A stretch of DNA of 10,888 nucleotides, from the NCBI GenBank assembly GCA_910587505.1, contig CAJULD010000069.1:1-10888 (forward strand), read 5' to 3'. The DNA is from an uncultured Oscillospiraceae bacterium. Its GTDB lineage: Bacteria > Bacillota > Clostridia > Oscillospirales > Oscillospiraceae. This document shows, piece by piece, positions 1-6,900 of this stretch. The notes beneath the pieces were generated by a model. That model did no database searches. It saw nothing but the letters and a program-made list of their open reading frames with translations, and had not been told where the DNA came from. Every line of letters begins with the position of its first letter. Positions within the stretch are counted from its first letter, which is position 1. The position numbers were made by a program, and so were the translations under genes.

Positions 1-537
1 ATGCACATCAACGAGGACCACTTTATTGCCGAGATCATCGACCCCGACACCGGCGAGGTGCTGCCCGAGGGCAGCAAGGGGGAGCTGGTGTTCACCTCCA
101 TCACCAAGGAAGCCTTCCCCCTGCTGCGCTACCGCACCAGGGACATCTGCGTGCTGAGCCGGAAGCCGTGCTCCTGCGGCCGGACCCACGTGAAGATGTC
201 CAGGCCCATGGGGCGCAGCGACGACATGCTCATCGTCAAGGGCGTGAACGTCTTCCCCTCCCAGATCGAGACGGTGCTGCTGGAGCAGGGCTACCCCGCC
301 AACTATCAGATCATCGTGGACCGGGTGAACAACGCCGACACCCTGGAGGTCATGGTGGAGATGACGCCGGAGAACTTCTCCGACTCTCTGGGCCGGATCA
401 CCGAGATGGAAAAGGGCCTGGTGGCCGCGCTGAAGGCCATGCTGGGCATCTACGCCAGGGTCCGTCTGGTAGCGCCCAAAACCATCGCCCGCAGCGAGGG
501 CAAGGCAGTCCGCGTCATCGACAAGCGGAAGATTTAA
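1..537 (+). CDS. Phenylacetate-CoA ligase-type (PaaK family) acyl-CoA ligase, C-terminal part; 5' end outside window
   Basis: This is the C-terminal 178 residues of an adenylate-forming ligase of the phenylacetate-CoA ligase (PaaK) type, which converts an aryl or acyl acid, ATP and CoA to the acyl-CoA. Seen: the RYRTRD motif (residues 43-48), a CSCGR segment (57-61), the hinge and C-terminal-domain start GRSDDMLIVKGVNVFP (71-86), and the ending ARSEGKAVRVID with K168 at the place of the family's catalytic C-terminal lysine. PaaK proteins are usually about 430 residues, so roughly 250 residues, including the ATP-binding loop, should lie to the left. The ATG at position 1 is therefore an internal Met, not the true start. 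It is followed after 27 bases by the ACT-domain gene. In fermenting anaerobes such ligases often sit beside indolepyruvate ferredoxin oxidoreductase genes and may run toward acid plus ATP; that direction, and the substrate, are inference. Confidence 0.9.
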   Translation: MHINEDHFIAEIIDPDTGEVLPEGSKGELVFTSITKEAFPLLRYRTRDICVLSRKPCSCGRTHVKMSRPMGRSDDMLIVKGVNVFPSQIETVLLEQGYPANYQIIVDRVNNADTLEVMVEMTPENFSDSLGRITEMEKGLVAALKAMLGIYARVRLVAPKTIARSEGKAVRVIDKRKI

Positions 538-564
538 GAAGGATATGCAGGAAGGAGAACCGCC

Positions 565-960
565 ATGATTATCCAGCAATTATCCCTGTTTCTGGAGAAC
601 CGCCCCGGCCAGCTCTGCGAGGCCACGGAGCTGCTGGCCCAAAACCATGTGGACATGCAGGCGCTGAACATCGCGGAGACCGCCGATTACGGCGTACTGC
701 GCCTGATTGTGGACACGCCCCAGCGGGCGGCTGCGCTCCTGCGGGAGCACGGCTTCCTCGTCCGGGAGACCCCGGTGGTGCAGGCTCTGGTCCCGGACAG
801 GCCCGGCGGGCTCAACGAGGTGTTGCGCGTCATCGCCGGCGCGGACATTGATATTGAGTATATGTACTCCGTTCTGGGCCAGAAGAACGGCCTGGCCTAT
901 ATGATTTTCCGGGTGGCCGACGCCGGAAAGCTGGACGAGGTGCTGAAGGCGGCGGTGTGA
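565..960 (+). CDS. Two-ACT-domain protein (putative amino-acid-binding regulator)
   Basis: A 131-residue protein built almost entirely of two tandem ACT domains. The first (about residues 1-66) starts MIIQQLSLFLENRPGQL and the second (about 67-131) starts VVQALVPDRPGGL; both show the classic 'NRPG/DRPG' turn followed by a helix. Stand-alone ACT tandems of this size (COG4747-like) bind small ligands, usually amino acids, and have no catalytic residues. They are commonly encoded beside PaaK-type ligases and 2-oxoacid ferredoxin oxidoreductases in anaerobes. The start is supported by GAAGGAGAA at 551-559, six bases before the ATG. The gene lies 27 bases after the ligase stop and 39 bases before the aminotransferase, consistent with one transcript. 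A role as allosteric sensor of the neighbouring amino-acid pathway is inferred; the ligand cannot be read from the sequence. Confidence 0.88.
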   Translation: MIIQQLSLFLENRPGQLCEATELLAQNHVDMQALNIAETADYGVLRLIVDTPQRAAALLREHGFLVRETPVVQALVPDRPGGLNEVLRVIAGADIDIEYMYSVLGQKNGLAYMIFRVADAGKLDEVLKAAV

Positions 961-999
961 CCCGTCCGTTCCCAACATGAAAAAAAGGAAGAATTCGCC

Positions 1000-2166
1000 A
1001 TGCAGGAAATGAGCAGAAAAAACCGGCTGTTTACCGACTCCGTCATCCGCCGGATGACCCGCATCGCCCTGGACGTGGGGGCCATCAACCTGGCCCAGGG
1101 CTTTCCCGACTTCGATCCTCCCCAGGCCATGCTGGACCGTCTGGAGGAGGTCAGCCACGCCGGCCCCCACCAGTACCCCATTACCATGGGCGCGCCCAAC
1201 TTCCGCCGGGCGCTGGCCCGGAAGTGCGGCCGCTTCATGGGCCGCACCCTGGACCCGGACAGGGAGATTGTGGTGACCATCGGCTCCACCGAGGCCATGG
1301 TGGACACCATCTTCGCCCTGACCAATCCGGGGGATAAGATCGTCCTGTTTTCCCCCTATTTTGAAAACTATCACGCCCAGATCATCATGGCGGACTGCCA
1401 GCCCGTTTACGTCCCTCTGGTCCCGCCGGACTTCGGCTTCGACCCCGAGGTGCTGGAGGACGCTTTCCGGCAGGGGGCCAAGGCCATTCTGATTTGCAAC
1501 CCCTCCAACCCCAGCGGCAAGGTGTTCACCTGTGACGAGCTGAAGCTGATTGCGGAGCTGTGCGTCAGGTACGACGTGTACGCCATCATGGACGAGGTCT
1601 ACGAGCACATCGTCTACGACGGACACAGGCACACCTATATGAATTCCCTCCCCGGCATGTGGGAGCGGACGGTGAGCTGCTCCAGCCTCTCGAAGACCTA
1701 TTCCGTCACCGGCTGGCGGCTGGGCTACGCCGTCGCCCCTCAGCCCGTCATGGACCGCATCAAGCAGTACCACGACTTCAACACCGTGGGCGCGCCCTCG
1801 CCGCTGATGGAGGCGGCCATTGTGGGCCTGGACATGCCGGAGAGCTACTATGAGGAATTCGCCGCCCACTACGCCCACATGAAGAAGCTGTTCACCGACG
1901 GGCTGAGAAACATCGGCATCCCCTTCACCGACCCCCAGGGCGCCTACTTTGTCCTGGCCAACATCCGCCCCTACCTGAAGAAGGGGCAGACGGACGTGGA
2001 ATTCTGCGAGGAGATGGCCCGGAAGGTGGGCGTGGCCTGTGTGCCCGGCACCTCCTTCTTCCGGGAGGACGTGCAGGACATCGTCCGGGTCCACTTCGCC
2101 AAGCGGGACGAGACCCTGAACGAAGCTCTGGACCGGCTGAGCCATATCAGAGAGAAGATGGCGTAA
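1000..2166 (+). CDS. Class I/II PLP-dependent aminotransferase
   Basis: A complete 388-residue fold-type I aminotransferase that moves an amino group between an amino acid and a 2-oxo acid. Seen: N-terminal INLAQGFPDF, NPSNPSG at 167-173 (N170 expected to contact the PLP ring oxygen), the MDEVY segment with D198 and Y201, SLSKTYSVTGWRLGY with K232 as the Schiff-base lysine, and C-terminal IVRVHFA with R363 as the expected carboxylate-binding arginine. Length and motifs match the aspartate/aromatic/kynurenine aminotransferase branch. AAGGAAG at 985-991 supports the ATG at 1000; an in-frame ATG at 1009 is less well placed. It is the last intact gene of the left operon after the ligase and ACT genes, so an aromatic or branched-chain amino acid is a reasonable substrate guess, but motifs alone do not decide between aspartate, aromatic and other donors. 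Confidence 0.93.
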   Translation: MQEMSRKNRLFTDSVIRRMTRIALDVGAINLAQGFPDFDPPQAMLDRLEEVSHAGPHQYPITMGAPNFRRALARKCGRFMGRTLDPDREIVVTIGSTEAMVDTIFALTNPGDKIVLFSPYFENYHAQIIMADCQPVYVPLVPPDFGFDPEVLEDAFRQGAKAILICNPSNPSGKVFTCDELKLIAELCVRYDVYAIMDEVYEHIVYDGHRHTYMNSLPGMWERTVSCSSLSKTYSVTGWRLGYAVAPQPVMDRIKQYHDFNTVGAPSPLMEAAIVGLDMPESYYEEFAAHYAHMKKLFTDGLRNIGIPFTDPQGAYFVLANIRPYLKKGQTDVEFCEEMARKVGVACVPGTSFFREDVQDIVRVHFAKRDETLNEALDRLSHIREKMA

Positions 2167-2228
2167 GGCCCCTTACGGGAACCCCTCTTTTCTTTGTGAA
2201 CAGGCAAAACCTTTTGACACGCAGTCCG

Positions 2229-2938
2229 CCCAACGGAATAGCGGCTCATGGACAGCACCTTCCGCCCTGACGATCAGGTTACCAGCGTCCGGTTTATCGT
2301 CATGCTGACTCGGAAGTTTTACAGCTCCCTGGCCGGAAACACCACCCCGGCAGCCCGAAACCCCGCAGCAGACCGACTCCGGTCTCCTCGCCAACGGCCA
2401 GCCCGTCACTGAAGCCAACGTGCGCAGCATCCTTGCCGATATTCAGGAAGAGTACCCGGAAGGCATGGCCTGGGGAGACTACGGTCCGAACTACTATAAA
2501 GGCAAAGTGGGAATAGATGTCAGCACTATGAATAAGCAGTTCAGAGCCAGGTCCGGCAGCGGAACGGCGCCCATCCTCCTCAACTACGGATGCGGCGGCT
2601 TCATGGCTATGGTTTCCGTACGCATCTTCGGAGAATCCGGAGCACCCTGCCGCGAAGTCACAGACCCCGGCAAGGTTCGCCCTGGTGACATCGTCGTCAA
2701 AGTAGACCCCGACAACCCGAATATTGCAGGGCACTATGGTGTTGCCCGTGGAAACAGCTACAAAGACAGCGGTGGATTCTGGTGCATACCGCGCGCAGAC
2801 GGAAACAGCAACGATATGGTCAACTGGAGCGGTGATTTTATGGTCAGCCGCCCGAACGTTGACGCGTTCGCTGACAGTTACCGCGTCTTCACCCGCTATC
2901 CTGAAGGTGAATCCGAAATTGAGAGCGAAATCTCCTGA
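2229..2938 (+). pseudogene. Decayed remnant of an SLH-type surface protein with a C-terminal NlpC/P60-like domain
   Basis: Three reading frames must be joined to see the protein. The third frame gives PNGIAA near 2229-2246, typical of the middle of an SLH repeat. The first frame gives DSTFRPDDQVTSVRFIVML (2251-2307), the end of that repeat. The second frame is open from 2309 to 2938 and gives a Pro/Gln-rich linker, EEYPEGMAWGD, YGCGGF with its cysteine codon at 2591-2593, VRPGDIVV and HYGVARG with its histidine codon at 2732-2734. The Cys ... GDIV ... His order resembles NlpC/P60-like papain-fold domains, and similar C-terminal domains occur on secreted proteins of gut Firmicutes. No ribosome-binding site precedes the GTG at 2420, the longest formal start in the last frame. 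The gene therefore appears to have lost its 5' part and gained at least two frameshifts. A strong terminator follows its stop. Sequencing error is an alternative explanation for the shifts, but not for the missing N-terminus and signal peptide. Confidence 0.6.
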
Positions 2939-2944
2939 TTTTAC

Positions 2945-2980
2945 CCCCTGCCCGGTTTAGGCCGGGTAGGGGACTTTTTT
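2945..2980 (+). terminator. Strong intrinsic terminator after the surface-protein remnant
   Basis: An 11-bp stem pairs 2945-2955 with 2962-2972 (one G-U pair) around a 6-base loop, followed by AC and six Ts at 2975-2980. It lies a few bases after the stop at 2938 and ends transcription on the + strand, insulating the next promoter at 3076. Confidence 0.92.
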
Positions 2981-3061
2981 GTAATCAAAGTGGTGCTGTT
3001 GCGTAGATGAAAGTCCGGTATCCCGCCACGTCTGGGTACTGATCGGCTGATTGTGGAGCGG

Positions 3062-3104
3062 ATTGTAAAATATACTTGACAAACAGACTGGTATGTTTTA
3101 CAAT
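3062..3104. promoter_or_regulatory. Inverted pair of operator-like sites overlapping the promoter of the membrane protein/XRE unit
   Basis: Bases 3062-3075 and 3091-3104 form an inverted repeat of 14 bases with one mismatch. Inside each arm is a GTA-N5-TAC dyad (3065-3075 and 3091-3101); read in the same orientation the two 11-mers differ at one base, and their centres are 26 bases apart. One site ends immediately before the -35 box and the other runs from the spacer into the -10 box, so a protein bound to both would cover the promoter. The obvious candidate is the small XRE-type regulator encoded by the second gene of the unit, giving negative autoregulation; that assignment is inference. 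Confidence 0.6.
3076..3104 (+). promoter_or_regulatory. Sigma-A-type promoter of the membrane protein/XRE unit
   Basis: TTGACA at 3076-3081, a 17-base spacer and TACAAT at 3099-3104 form a near-consensus vegetative promoter. Transcription would start near 3111, leaving a leader of under 20 bases that carries the GGGGAG ribosome-binding site. It reads into the gene starting at 3128. Confidence 0.85.
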
Positions 3105-3127
3105 GACAGCAGAAAGGGGAGATGACA

Positions 3128-3676
3128 ATGAGCGAAGAAACCAAAACGGTCATTACGGTAGCCCTGCTGGTATTCGCGCTGGCGGCATGGCTGTGGCCGC
3201 TGCTGACCGGGATACAGTTTGAGCGGGAGGCGAGAAAGAAGCGGAACGAGCCGCCGGAGTATGACGAGCGGCAGCGCATTGCCCGCCTGCGGGCGGGGAA
3301 CCGCGCGCTGTATGCGCTGATGGGCTTTCTGCTGGTCTGGATGATCGCGGATCAGTTTGGATGGTTCGGCTGGACCGGCTCCATTCCGGATATGACGCTG
3401 TGCGCCCTGATTCTGACCTGGGGCATGTGGAGCTCGGACTGCATTCTGCATGATGCGTTCGTTCCCTGGAAGGACAGACGGAAGAATGCGGACGCTCTGG
3501 CGCTGGTATACTGCTGGATGCTGTTTTCCTGGACCAACCCGTCTGATTCGGGGCCGGAGATCTGCGATTCCTGGATGCCGTTCATTTTTTCCTGCGTCTA
3601 TGTGGTGGTCCTGACCGGCGTGATAATCTGTAAATCCCGGAAGCGGAAGAGGGCGGAAGCGGAGGAAACGCCATGA
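3128..3676 (+). CDS. Multi-pass membrane protein of unknown function, paired with an XRE regulator
   Basis: A 182-residue protein with about five hydrophobic segments (roughly 7-28, 60-82, 86-107, 121-136 and 150-168), a basic/acidic loop containing PEYDERQR (44-50), and a strongly basic tail KSRKRKR (169-175). I do not recognise an enzyme motif. The DERQ loop followed by a membrane segment resembles small membrane proteins (DUF2178/DUF6773-like) often encoded before a YozG-type regulator; that family name is tentative. The ATG at 3128 is preferred over the in-frame ATG at 3122 because GGGGAG (3116-3121) is six bases before it and touches the earlier one. Its stop overlaps the regulator start (ATGA at 3673-3676), so the two are probably translationally coupled. 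It may sense or respond to a membrane-related signal relayed through the regulator; this is inferred from pairing only. Confidence 0.8.
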   Translation: MSEETKTVITVALLVFALAAWLWPLLTGIQFEREARKKRNEPPEYDERQRIARLRAGNRALYALMGFLLVWMIADQFGWFGWTGSIPDMTLCALILTWGMWSSDCILHDAFVPWKDRRKNADALALVYCWMLFSWTNPSDSGPEICDSWMPFIFSCVYVVVLTGVIICKSRKRKRAEAEETP

Positions 3677-3870
3677 AAAATCTCCGCCTCCGGGCCGCCC
3701 GTGCGGCCAGGGGCCTGAGCCAGCAGGCGCTGGCGGATCTGGTGGGCGCGTCCCGGCAGACCATCAACGCCATCGAGCAGGGGGACTACAATCCCACCAT
3801 CAACCTGTGCATCGCCATTTGCCGGGCACTGGACCGGACCCTGGACGATCTGTTCTGGGAAGAAAAATGA
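3673..3870 (+). CDS. Small XRE-family helix-turn-helix regulator (YozG-like)
   Basis: A 65-residue protein that is essentially one XRE-type DNA-binding domain. The segment LSQQALADLVGASRQTINAIE (residues 15-35) holds the helix-turn-helix, followed by YNPTINLCIAICRALD and the ending DDLFW that is typical of the compact YozG-like subfamily. There is no separate ligand-binding or dimerisation domain. GGAGG at 3661-3665 lies eight bases before the ATG, and the start overlaps the stop of the preceding membrane-protein gene by four bases. It is expected to be cytoplasmic and to bind DNA as a dimer. The inverted GTA-N5-TAC sites over the shared promoter (3062-3104) make it a likely autorepressor; that link is inference. 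A convergent minus-strand gene ends 130 bases downstream. Confidence 0.92.
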   Translation: MKNLRLRAARAARGLSQQALADLVGASRQTINAIEQGDYNPTINLCIAICRALDRTLDDLFWEEK

Positions 3871-3950
3871 TAAATCAGGCCGCTCCCGATGTGAACCGCC
3901 CCATATTGTGCGGACGGCGCAAAAAGGAAGGAACGAGGCAAAACCATATT

Positions 3951-3992
3951 GGCCGGGGCCGGCGGATGCGTCAGGATCCGCCGGCCCCGGCC
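3951..3992. terminator. Perfect 17-bp GC-rich hairpin between convergent genes (probable shared terminator)
   Basis: Bases 3951-3967 pair perfectly with 3976-3992 around an 8-base loop. The hairpin lies between the regulator stop (3870, + strand) and the surface-protein stop (4000, - strand). Neither flank has a clean T-run: on the minus strand it is followed by AATATGGTTTTG. It is therefore a plausible but not textbook terminator for both genes, or a structural mRNA end. The rest of 3871-3999 holds nothing I can name. Confidence 0.55.
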
Positions 3993-3999
3993 GGAAAAC

Positions 4000-6900
4000 T
4001 TATTGCTGATTTAAAAATTCCACATACCGGGCCAGCATCGCCGCCGCCTGGGCGCGGGTGGTGCTGCCGGTGGGGGCGAAGCTGCCATCCTCATAACCGT
4101 TGAGGATGCCGTTTTCCGTAGCCCAGAGGATCGCCTCCCGGGCGTAGGCTTTGATTTTCTCCGAATCGCTGAAGTGCAGCTCCCGGTTCGTAGCGGCGGG
4201 GGTGCCTGCGTAGCGGTGCAGCATGACTACAAACTGCTCCCGGGTCACCTGGCCGTCCGGATTCTGACCGTCGCTGATGCCCTGAGCCACCGCCCAGGAC
4301 ATCCCCTGCTGACGGGCGGTCCCGTCTGCGGCATCCACGCCGTCCAGCCGGGCCAGTACCGTCGCCAGCATGGCGCGGGACATGGGCTCTTCCGGGGCGA
4401 AGGCGCTGGCGTTCTCGCCGGAAAACAGCTCCCTTGCGGCGACAAAGTCGATGGCGTTCTCGGCCCAGTGGCCCTGGACGTCCTGAAAGGGCTTCTCATT
4501 GTCCCGGATATGCACCGTGGCCCCGTCGGGGATGCTGACGGTGATATGTCCGCCGGCGAGGAGCGCGGTTTTGAGGATGGTTTCCGAACCGTCTTCGTTA
4601 ACGAGACAGGCCACGGTAGTGGCGTCATTTCCATAAACAGGAATTTCCACCCGTACCGGCTGGTCGTCTCCGGTGTGGACGGTAACGGAGGCGTTCTCCC
4701 CGGACAGCGGCGGAATGGGGAGAATTACGCTGCCGCCCGGATTCTCCTCTGCTGTCCGGGAGGGAATGCGGATGGTAGCCGTGGCGCTGTGCCGGTTCTC
4801 CTGAACGGTGGCGGTAAGGCCATCGGCCCGCTCAACGGTGGTTTCGGTCGTACCGTTGGGCCGCGCCACGGTTTTGACGGTGGAACCGTCCCCGGCTGTG
4901 TCGGTCGTGGTAACGGTGCCGTCCCTTTGGGTTTCCACCACGGTTGCGGAGCCGTCAGGCCGCTTCGTAGTCTCCGTCACGGCGCCGGTGGCTTTATTGG
5001 TGTTGGTGGAGGTGGTGGAGCCGTCAGGATTTTGCACCGGGGTGGTGGAGTCGGGAGAATCCCCGGAAGAATTGCCGGAAAAATCGCCGGAAGAGGAATC
5101 CCAGCCGGGGAAAAAGCTGTCGCCGGTGGCAGGGAGGGACTCCCGGACCATTTCATGGCCGCAGACCGTGCAGGATCTGTGGCGGGTACCGCTCAGGGTG
5201 GAAGTGGCGGGCTGATCCACCACCCAGTTCCCGGCGGAGTGGGCGGCGTAGCCGCTCTTCTGGCTGTTGTCTGTGAGGGGGCAGCCGGAAGCGGTGCAGT
5301 CATGCCAGTGGTGGGCTGCATCGTTTTTCCAGGCCGTGTCCCAGACGTGGGTATGGCCCGCAGGCGGCGTATCGCCGTTGGGCATCCAGACGGCGTTCAG
5401 CGTCACATCGTTGGCAGGCATCCTGAAGCTCACATCCGGCGCGTTGCGGTCGGCAGGGGTAATCCCCGCCGCGTCCCAGGCCTCGAAGGTAAAGCCGTCT
5501 TTGCTGCCTGCGCGGATGACGACATCGGCCCCTTCTTCATACGTGTAAACCCCGGCGGCGGTTCCGCCGCTGCCGGTATTGCCGACCGTTACCTGGTGCG
5601 TCGGCTTGCCGGGCTGCTGGCTGCCGGTGATCCTGACGGAATACGTCGTGGTCAGGTTCTCATAGCGGATGGTGAGCGTCTGGCTTTCCGCCGCGCCGGA
5701 GGAGTCAAAGCCGCTGACCATGTTCGCCGTGACCGGCGCCGTCTGCGTACTGCCATCGGAATACACGGCCTCGATGGTCAGGTTCGTCACGTCCAGGGGG
5801 TCGCCCACCTGATATTCTGTTTTATGAGTGGTACTGTTGACGGAGATGGACTGCAATGTGGGCGCGCCGGGAACCGGGATGGTGACAGCGGCACAGGCGC
5901 CCGCTTCATGGGTGGAGGTTTCTTTCACGCGCACATAGCAGATTCCGGCGGCAAGTCCGGTGGTTTTCCCCTCGCCGCAGTCCTGCGCACCGGAGAAGTC
6001 AGTATTGTAGGCGTACTCCATCGCGGCGGTCGTGCCGGTGATTTCGCCGTCGGAGCGGCCTGCAGCGCTGGGTGCGACGCCGGCCAGATTGCCGGGAGCG
6101 GCGGGGCCGTCGGCCCTGGCGATGCTCCAGAGGATGGTTTTGGGGGCATCCGTGCCGTCGTTCCACTGGTAATTCGGCTCCAGCGTGGCGGTGGCTGTGT
6201 AACTGCCGGCATTGGTTTCCCTGTGTCCGGAGAGGGTGTAACCCGTCCCCTCATTTACGCCGGTCTGCTCCGCTCCCGTCCACTTCAGCCCGGCGTTTGC
6301 CGTGGGGACAGGGATGCTGACCGGCCCGACCGGCTCGTCGCCAACTACCAGCGTGCCAAGTGCAGAAATATCCATCCCCGACACCGTATATGCCCCAGGA
6401 ACGACAATTTCAATGCGGTAGACGCCGTCGGGGAGCGGATCACCCAAGGAGGTACTGCAATAGACCATAAGAACGTCTCCGTTTCCATCGTTCAGATCGC
6501 CTATGTAGAATTGCAGACTATCAGCTTTGTAGTATCCCACATTATCATCATCCAGAGCAAATTTAGCCTCACTGCCGTTTACACGAATGGTCAAAGGAAT
6601 CATATCCAAGCTCAAGGAATCGCCTCTGTAGACCGTGCGCAAGGGCATGATAGCTTCATTGACTCCGCTGCTTACCAGAGTATCCTCCGGGGCAAGACTT
6701 TGAACCTTTGATGCTTCCTCGACCTTCTCCGGAATCTTCCACTCACCGCCGGGATTCCATTCCAGCGTCGCATTGAGGTCGCCCGCAGAGGGAAGCAGTT
6801 CAAAACTGTTCTCGCTGGAGTTCGGCGCCTGGATATACACATGCCCTGGTTTGGGTGTGCCAACCGACACAAAGCTGTCACCGCTTAGGCGCATAGAATC

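Noticed and set aside
580..2145. 521-codon open frame on the minus strand opposite the ACT and aminotransferase genes
   Set aside because: It lies antisense to two genes with clear family motifs; its translation is rich in Val, Gly and His without any domain, as expected for the complement of GC-rich codons.
2167..2200. Possible terminator directly after the aminotransferase
   Set aside because: Only three- to five-base pairings with tiny loops can be drawn; the T-rich stretch is broken, so it is not supportable.
4798..5031. CRISPR-like or DNA-level tandem repeat
   Set aside because: The period exists at the protein level (11 residues); the DNA units differ too much to be direct repeats with spacers.
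4174..6711. 845-codon open frame on the + strand opposite the surface-protein gene
   Set aside because: It is antisense to recognisable SLH, Ig-like and repeat domains and has no ribosome-binding site or motif. Its length results from GC-rich third positions.
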